Below, piece after piece: positions 59,132-64,000 of a stretch of DNA of 64,000 nt. The stretch spans positions 1 through 64,000 of the forward strand of contig JACKPZ010000011.1 of assembly GCA_024233135.1 (NCBI GenBank), in the 5' to 3' direction. Each line of letters begins with the position of its first letter. The first letter of the stretch is position 1. Below the pieces are notes generated by a model. It was given only the letters and a program-made list of their open reading frames with translations. It was not told the origin of the DNA and did not search any database. The stretch comes from Akkermansiaceae bacterium. GTDB taxonomy: Bacteria > Verrucomicrobiota > Verrucomicrobiia > Verrucomicrobiales > Akkermansiaceae. Made by a program: the position numbers and the translations under genes.

Positions 59132-60484
59132 TCAGCGGCGGACCGACTCGAGGATCGTCCGGTGGATGTCCGCCGCGGAAGAGACGTCGCCCCCGCCTAA
59201 CAGAACGGGCTGTTCGGGCCCGGGCACCCGGTCGCGGCCGTGCGAACCTTTCACCAGGGATGCGTCGAGCGGGATCACGTCGAGCAGGCCGCGCAGTCCG
59301 AGTTTCTTTTTCAGGAGGAACTTCGCGATCCGGAGTTTCGGCCACGCCAGCTCCGGGTCGATGAACAACTCGCAGGGGTCGTAACCGGGCTTGCGGTGGA
59401 TGTCCACGGTGCGTGCGTAGTCCGGTGCGAGCGAGTCGTCATTCCAGAAACAATAGGTGAACCATGCGTCCGGCGCGGCGACGGCGATGAAATCTCCCGC
59501 GCGTTCCGCGGCCACTCCAGCGCCCCAGAGTTCGGACGGGGAACGCACTTCCTCGACGCCATCGGTTTGCTCCAGCAAAGACCGGACCTCGTCGCGGATG
59601 GCGGAATCGTTCACGTAGACATGCGCGATCTGGTGGTCGGCCACGGCGAAGGCCCGGCTGCCGCCACAATCGAGGGTTTCCCGGCAGAGTTCGTTTTTGA
59701 TCGATAGCCAGCCCCGTTCCCGGAACAGGCGGTTGAGGTGGACGGGACGCGAAACCGCCGAGATGCCGTATTCCGAAAGCACCATCACACGGACACCGCG
59801 TTTCTGATAGAAATCGATCAGCCCGCCGGCGCAGCGGTCGATTTTCGAAAGTTCTCCGGGAATCTCCGGAGCCCGCGGGCCGAGCTTCTGGAGCGGATAG
59901 TCCAGATGGGGAAGATAGACGAACGTGAGCGTGGGTTGGTGTTTCGTTTCCACCCATTGTGCCGAGGCGGCGATCCATTCCGACGAAGCGATGCCCGCCG
60001 CCGGACCCCAGAAAGCGGGGAAGGGGAAGTCGCCGAGATCGCGCTTCAGCTCGTCGCGCAAGGTCATCGGCTGGGTGTGGATGTCGAACACCTTGCGGCC
60101 GTCGGCCGGATAGAGCGGCCGCGGCGTGACGGCGAGGTCGACGCTCGAATGCATGTTGTACCACCAGAACAACTGGGCACAGGTGAAGCCGGGCATTTCG
60201 TCGCGCAGTGTTTCCCAGACCTTCGTCCCGCGGACGATGTGATTGCTCTGTTTCCAGAACCGCACTTCGGCGTTCTCCCGGTCGTACCAGCCGTTGGATA
60301 CGATGCCGTGTCCTTCCGGCCCCGCTCCGGTGATCACGGACGATTGCGCGCTGCAGGTGAGCGCGGGAAACTCCGGAGCGTAGCTGCAGCGCCCGGCCTG
60401 CTCCGCGAACGCCGTGAGCCGCGGCATGTGCGGACCCAGAAGGGAGTCCGAAAGGCCGACGATGTTGATGACCGCGGTGCGCAT
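59132..60484 (-). CDS. Alkaline phosphatase-superfamily phosphodiesterase
   Basis: A 450-residue cytoplasmic-type protein (no signal peptide) of the nucleotide pyrophosphatase/phosphodiesterase group: AVINIVGLSDSLLG at the start (metal-binding Asp near residue 12), PALTCSAQSSVITGAGPEGHGIVSNGWYDRE with the catalytic Thr/Ser in TCSAQSS, LTFVYLPHLDYPLQ (His-x3-Asp) and MVLSEYGISAV. The final metal triad usually includes a D-H pair (SDHG); here it is SEYG, a change at a key site. The frame is open upstream, but the ATG at 60484 fits the family. Possible substrates are nucleotide sugars or pyrophosphates. Confidence 0.82.
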   Translation of the reverse strand: MRTAVINIVGLSDSLLGPHMPRLTAFAEQAGRCSYAPEFPALTCSAQSSVITGAGPEGHGIVSNGWYDRENAEVRFWKQSNHIVRGTKVWETLRDEMPGFTCAQLFWWYNMHSSVDLAVTPRPLYPADGRKVFDIHTQPMTLRDELKRDLGDFPFPAFWGPAAGIASSEWIAASAQWVETKHQPTLTFVYLPHLDYPLQKLGPRAPEIPGELSKIDRCAGGLIDFYQKRGVRVMVLSEYGISAVSRPVHLNRLFRERGWLSIKNELCRETLDCGGSRAFAVADHQIAHVYVNDSAIRDEVRSLLEQTDGVEEVRSPSELWGAGVAAERAGDFIAVAAPDAWFTYCFWNDDSLAPDYARTVDIHRKPGYDPCELFIDPELAWPKLRIAKFLLKKKLGLRGLLDVIPLDASLVKGSHGRDRVPGPEQPVLLGGGDVSSAADIHRTILESVRR

Positions 60485-60796
60485 GGAAGTGGGAGCCGCC
60501 GCAAGCTTCGTCCGCCGCCCCGCCGGGTGGCAAGCACGCGTCGGGACGGTCCCGAACACGATGATCAGGGTTTCCCGATCACCCGGAGTTCCCAATCAGA
60601 TGCCCGGAAAGCCCCGGAATCCCGGTATCCGGAGTCTCGTATTCACATTGTAACCGGCTAACCGTTAGCGCATTGCTCGTCTTTTTTGCTTGTCGCAGGA
60701 ACGCGGTTTGCTTTCGTCCACCGCGAATCTTGAAGCGCTTCTTTCACACGGACCGCTCTTTTCACCGAAACCCCGAAATCCCAGATCCTGTCCTGT
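60485..60796. other. 312-bp divergent region with a GCTAAC palindrome
   Basis: Between the phosphodiesterase and M15 genes; no gene seen. It contains GTAAC at 60650 and the perfect 13-bp palindrome GCTAAC-C-GTTAGC at 60657-60669, similar in half-site to the GTAAC-type sites elsewhere but with different spacing. Confidence 0.4.
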
Positions 60797-61477
60797 ATGA
60801 TCCCATCTGACGAGCCTGCCGCGAGTATCGAATCGAATCTGCTCCATCGCCGCGGCATGCTCGGGACACTCGGGCTGACGGCCGCCGCATGGGCGGCGTC
60901 TCCGACCCTCGGGTGGGCGGTCACCTCGAAGAAAGGCGCGCTCGGCGCCCCGCGGGTCAGCGTGGCGACTTCTGGTTCGTCGCGTTCGCGGCCGGCTGCC
61001 GGCGGTATCCAGCGCCCTGATGTCCCGGAGGAGTGGCTCGCCCGCAACAGCGCGGCGTATGACTACCTCCGCTACCTCGCGAAGCTCAATTTCAAATGCA
61101 TCAACCCGACGCAGGTGATCGAGGCGCACGCCAAGAAACGCGGCAGCGTCTGGAACTCGATCCCGCCCAAGGCGTGGTGGAACCGTCAGGGTTTCAACCT
61201 GCGGGTCATCGACCGCATCGCGCAGATGATGAACGTGCGCGAGGTGGAAGTCGTCTCCGCCTATCGCAATCCGGCCTACAATGCCCGTTGCCCGGGTGCG
61301 AAATCCGGTTCCTACCACCAGGCCAACGTCGCCACCGATGTGGTCTTTCCCGTGCGCGCCTCGCAGGTCACTGCCTATGCCCGCAACGTGCGCGACCGCG
61401 GATTGTTCAAAGGCGGAGTCGGCGGTTACCGTGGTTTCACCCACATCGACACCCGCGGCCAGAATGTGAACTGGTGA
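60797..61477 (+). CDS. Tat-exported M15/DUF882 peptidase
   Basis: A 226-residue protein with a Tat-like signal (LHRRGMLGTLGLTAAAWAAS, R18-R19). The catalytic part is DUF882/YcbK-like (D-Ala carboxypeptidase M15 family): VVSAYRNPAYNARCPGAKSGSYHQANVATDV with zinc ligands H174 and D181, then GFTHIDTRG with H216 and D218. Known relatives cut the murein stem peptide. The region between residues 40-100 is Pro/Gly/Ser-rich and low in conservation. The stop is followed by a 132-bp convergent gap. Confidence 0.9.
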   Translation: MIPSDEPAASIESNLLHRRGMLGTLGLTAAAWAASPTLGWAVTSKKGALGAPRVSVATSGSSRSRPAAGGIQRPDVPEEWLARNSAAYDYLRYLAKLNFKCINPTQVIEAHAKKRGSVWNSIPPKAWWNRQGFNLRVIDRIAQMMNVREVEVVSAYRNPAYNARCPGAKSGSYHQANVATDVVFPVRASQVTAYARNVRDRGLFKGGVGGYRGFTHIDTRGQNVNW

Positions 61478-61609
61478 TCGGCCCGGGCCTTGCGTCGTGT
61501 TCCCCGCCCGGTTCACACGCCTGAAGCGGCGGAGGACCACCCGGTTTGCCAACACATCCGGAACCGCTTGGGACCGATCGCCGGGTCGGTTGGGTGAGGG
61601 GAGGGAGGC

Positions 61610-62836
61610 TCAGCAAAACAATTCCAACTGCTCCGGCTTCGGCGCGAAGCGGGCGAGAATGCGGTCGCTTTCGAGTTCCGTTAGAGAGGGTCGGTGGTCG
61701 GCGGTGGCGAGGAAGGGGCGGACTTTGCCGAGCGGGACACGGAGGCGGCGGAGATCGTCGAGGCGGATGAAGGTGTGGCGGCGGAGGTCGAGGATGCGCT
61801 CGACGTTGCGAGGTCCGAGGCCGGGGACGCGGAGGAGCTGCTCGCGGGTTGCGGTCCGCAGGTCGAGCGGGAACAGGGCGCGGTTGCGGAGCGCCCAGGC
61901 GAGTTTCGGGTCGATGTGGAGAGCGAGGTTGGGTTGGTCGAGCGGGGTGATCTCGCTGCGTTGGAACCCGTAGAAACGCATCAGCCAGTCGGCCTGATAG
62001 AGACGGTGCTCGCGGAGCAGCGGCGCGGGTTTCGCCGGCAGGATGGCGGACGGCTCGGGGATCGGACTGAATGCGGAGTAGTAGACCCGGCGGAGCCGGT
62101 AGGACTGATAGAGTTCCTCCGAGCGGGTGAGGAAATCGGCATCGGTGGAGGCATCGGCACCGACGATGACCTGCGTGCTCTGGCCTGTGGCGTGGCGCAG
62201 CTTGCGGTCTCCTTGTTTCCTCCGCTCGGCGGCATCGTCGAGCTTGAGGCGGATGCGGCCCATCGCTTGTTTCGTTCGTGCGAGGTTTTTCTCGGGTGCG
62301 AGGCGGTCGAGGCTGGTCTGGACGGGAAGCTCGAGGTTGAGGCTGATCCGATCGGCGTATTTCGCGGCTTTTTCGATGAGTTCCGGCGAGGCCTCGGGGA
62401 TCGTCTTGAGGTGGATGTAGCCGCGGAAATCGTGGGTTTCGCGCAGTGTCCGCGCGACCTCGACAAGCTGCTCCATCGTGTGGTCCGCGCTGCGCGTGAT
62501 GCCGGAGCTGAGGAAGAGGCCCTCGATGTAGTTGCGTTTGTAGAAATCGAGCGTGAGGCGGACGACCTCATCCGGGGTGAACGCCGCGCGGCGGACGTTG
62601 CTGGAGCGCCGGTTGATGCAGTAGTGGCAGTCGTAGATGCAGCGGTTCGTCAGCAGCAGCTTGAGCAGCGAGATGCAGCGGCCGTCGGGAGCATAGCTGT
62701 GGCAGATGCCCATACCGCCGGCCGAGCCGACGCCCGTGCCGTTTTTCGAGTCGCGGCGCTGCGCGCCCGAGCTGGCGCAGGAGGCGTCGTATTTCGCCGC
62801 GTCGGCGAGGATGGCCAGTTTGTCGTGGAGATTCAT
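61610..62836 (-). CDS. Radical SAM protein, putative DNA modification/repair type
   Basis: A 408-residue radical SAM protein with C66-x3-C70-x2-C73 (TNRCIYDCHYCINRRSSN), binding the 4Fe-4S cluster, and the ordered motifs GICHSYAPDGRCISLLKLLLTN, YIEGLFLSSGI, RGYIHLKTIPEAS and YADRISLNLELP. The C-terminal 70 residues contain a helix-hairpin-helix (LLRVPGLGPRNVERILDLRR) that could hold DNA. These features match the putative DNA modification/repair radical SAM family, usually paired with a second uracil-DNA-glycosylase-like or DUF4130 gene, not seen in this window. The frame continues upstream, but the ATG at 62836 (MNLHDKLAIL) fits the family start. Confidence 0.9.
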   Translation of the reverse strand: MNLHDKLAILADAAKYDASCASSGAQRRDSKNGTGVGSAGGMGICHSYAPDGRCISLLKLLLTNRCIYDCHYCINRRSSNVRRAAFTPDEVVRLTLDFYKRNYIEGLFLSSGITRSADHTMEQLVEVARTLRETHDFRGYIHLKTIPEASPELIEKAAKYADRISLNLELPVQTSLDRLAPEKNLARTKQAMGRIRLKLDDAAERRKQGDRKLRHATGQSTQVIVGADASTDADFLTRSEELYQSYRLRRVYYSAFSPIPEPSAILPAKPAPLLREHRLYQADWLMRFYGFQRSEITPLDQPNLALHIDPKLAWALRNRALFPLDLRTATREQLLRVPGLGPRNVERILDLRRHTFIRLDDLRRLRVPLGKVRPFLATADHRPSLTELESDRILARFAPKPEQLELFC

Positions 62837-62965
62837 TTGGTTCGCATGAACAGTAAATGAAAGCGGAGGAAACTCCAGAGCGAAATCGGAGTCAACGATC
62901 CGCCATGGCCACGCGGCGCGCAACGACGGTTGGAATCGCGCCGCTTTCCGGTTAGAGTGACGGGT

Positions 62966-64000
62966 ATGTCGGGCTCCGTCTCCATCCGTACCCAGCCCGG
63001 CCGCCTGCCGCCGCCGAGGGCGGACAGCGTGGCGTTTTTCGCGAACCTCTCGCACATCTTCTTCGACAACGAGGGACTCACGGAATCCCTGCGCGCCGAG
63101 GTCGAAGGTTTGGAAACCTATGGCGGCCGGCTCTTGCCGATCGTCGGGCTGCTGTGGTCCGGCGCCGACAATCTTCTGGTGATGGAGCGCGAGCCGCACG
63201 CCGGGCTGCCCGGGTATTTCCGCGAGCGGCTGGGATTGCGGCTGCCGGAGGTGCTGGTATGCGGCGCGGAGCTGCCGCCGGATCCGACGCTCGTCAGGGC
63301 ACTGAAAGACAAGCCGGGCAGGCTTGTCGACGGCTTCGTGACGGACCGCAAGCTGGCTGGCATCGCCGCCGAGGCCGGTCTCGGGTTGGCGGGCACCGTC
63401 GAGGGCAGCCTGCGTGGAAACAACAAGCTGTTGCTGCACGAGTTCCTCGCCGCCGCGGGCGAGCCGGTCTTCGAGACCCTGTTCGCGGAAACTCCGGATG
63501 ATGTGGGGAAAGCCGCCGCCGAACTCGCGCGCCGCGGCTATCGCCAGGCGGTGGCGAAGGCACAGATCGGCGCGTCGGGCATCGGGCTGGTGCGTTTCGA
63601 AACGGCGGAGGCTCCCGTGCTGCCGCCACCGGTTTTCCGGGACGGGAAGTGCCTCGTGCAAGGCTGGCTCGATGAGGCGGTGCCGGAGATCGAGCGCGTC
63701 GCCTCGCCCAGCGTCCAGATGCTCATCGCCGCCGCCGGCATCGAGCTCTACGATCTCACCGACCAGATCCTCAGCCCGCGCAGCATCCACGAGGGAAACG
63801 TTTCGCCGCCTCCGTCCCTCGCGAACAAAAGGCTGCGCGACGAGGTTCTTCGGCAGGCCGGAGTGGCGGCGCGATGGCTGCACGCGCAGGGATACCGCGG
63901 CACGGCGAGCGCGGATTTCCACCTCGCGTTCTGGCGCGGCGGGCACGTCGAAGTCCGGGTTTGCGAACTCAACGCGCGGGTCACAGGCGCGACCTATCCG
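62966..64000 (+). CDS. ATP-grasp superfamily protein (3' partial)
   Basis: An open frame of 345 codons runs to the end of the window without a stop. The C-terminal half has ATP-grasp features: DGFVTDRKLAGIAAEAGLGL, GNNKLLLHEFLAAAGEPVFETLF, a nucleotide-binding AVAKAQIGASGIGLVRFE loop, CLVQGWLDE, and E-L-N-A-R (VCELNARVTG) as the metal/ATP site. The N-terminal 120 residues (FFANLSHIFFDNEGLTE; LLWSGADNLLVMEREP) look like a preATP-grasp domain, so the protein may join an amino acid or peptide in a ligase reaction. It is divergent from the radical SAM gene (129-bp gap). Antisense frames here are shadows. Confidence 0.75.
   Translation, partial: MSGSVSIRTQPGRLPPPRADSVAFFANLSHIFFDNEGLTESLRAEVEGLETYGGRLLPIVGLLWSGADNLLVMEREPHAGLPGYFRERLGLRLPEVLVCGAELPPDPTLVRALKDKPGRLVDGFVTDRKLAGIAAEAGLGLAGTVEGSLRGNNKLLLHEFLAAAGEPVFETLFAETPDDVGKAAAELARRGYRQAVAKAQIGASGIGLVRFETAEAPVLPPPVFRDGKCLVQGWLDEAVPEIERVASPSVQMLIAAAGIELYDLTDQILSPRSIHEGNVSPPPSLANKRLRDEVLRQAGVAARWLHAQGYRGTASADFHLAFWRGGHVEVRVCELNARVTGATYP

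Noticed and set aside
62839..63946. Upstream extension of the radical SAM frame on the minus strand
   Set aside because: The extra residues match no family and overlap the divergent ATP-grasp gene. The conserved start MNLHDKLAIL at 62836 fits relatives.
1..64000. tRNA, rRNA and prophage or insertion-sequence genes
   Set aside because: No tRNA-like T-arm (GGTTCGAATCC type) with matching acceptor ends, no transposase or integrase motif and no flanking repeats were seen. The pRiA4b Orf3-like gene alone is not evidence of an element.

Overview
This window comes from a high-G+C bacterial chromosome that looks like Verrucomicrobiota, most likely order Verrucomicrobiales (Luteolibacter/Haloferula-like). 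The placement rests on gene content: an autotransporter-type beta-strand repeat protein, a Gloeobacter/Verrucomicrobia (GloVer) tandem-repeat protein, a secreted sulfatase next to GH116 and GH78 glycosidases, and several large secreted proteins ending in a short 'RFFR'-type tail. I could not run a search. There is no rRNA, recognisable tRNA, CRISPR array or insertion sequence. Genes are packed tightly, with many ATGA start/stop overlaps and several convergent gene ends 1-15 bp apart. Shine-Dalgarno signals are mostly weak.

Layout. 1-2823: 3' part of a beta-strand repeat surface protein. 2940-14998: a mainly co-directional block with a sulfatase, a Tat-exported PhoD-type phosphatase, a small lipoprotein amidase, a glyoxalase-fold protein, an M60 metallopeptidase, a PfkB sugar kinase, a class III sirtuin, a pRiA4b Orf3-like protein, a Tat-exported GH116 and an RbsD/FucU-like secreted protein. 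15074-20436 (minus): three secreted proteins, namely EF-hand, Asp-rich thrombospondin-3-like and GloVer. 20562-24060: a repeat protein, then a histidine kinase/response regulator pair. 24250-31907: a secreted His/Cys protein, an InlB-like-repeat protein and a translationally coupled pair ending in a nine-heme c-type cytochrome. 32023-36414: a Fic variant, YceH, a YihY/BrkB membrane protein, and a divergent DUF2236/DCC pair. 36422-42946: GH78 rhamnosidase, a membrane protein, an orphan receiver, CvfB and a Cys-rich permease.

42959-52161 looks like housekeeping DNA near the replication origin. mnmG carries two perfect parS-type 16-mers and a third lies just upstream of it, all about 830 bp apart. 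Downstream are cdd, pyruvate dehydrogenase E1alpha/E1beta and, after an interruption by a PhyH oxygenase, a pseudopilin and two small lipoproteins, the E2 subunit. A 340-bp gene-free stretch after E2 has inverted DnaA-box-like 9-mers and an A+T-rich patch. 52162-64000 holds an SDR, RsmC-like and RsuA-like rRNA modification enzymes, a BASS transporter, an NlpC/P60 protein, a divergent three-gene set (ELM1-like, YrbL-like, methyltransferase), a phosphodiesterase-family protein, an M15/DUF882 peptidase, a DNA-repair-type radical SAM protein and, running off the right edge, an ATP-grasp protein.

Themes. Secreted polysaccharide and phosphate-ester degradation (sulfatase, PhoD, GH116, GH78, M60) fits a glycan-degrading lifestyle. 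A shared GTAAC-N5/6-GTTA operator-like motif sits upstream of the two-component system and of the GloVer gene, suggesting that the regulator controls these surface proteins. The multiheme cytochrome locus and the parS cluster are the most rewarding parts of the window.
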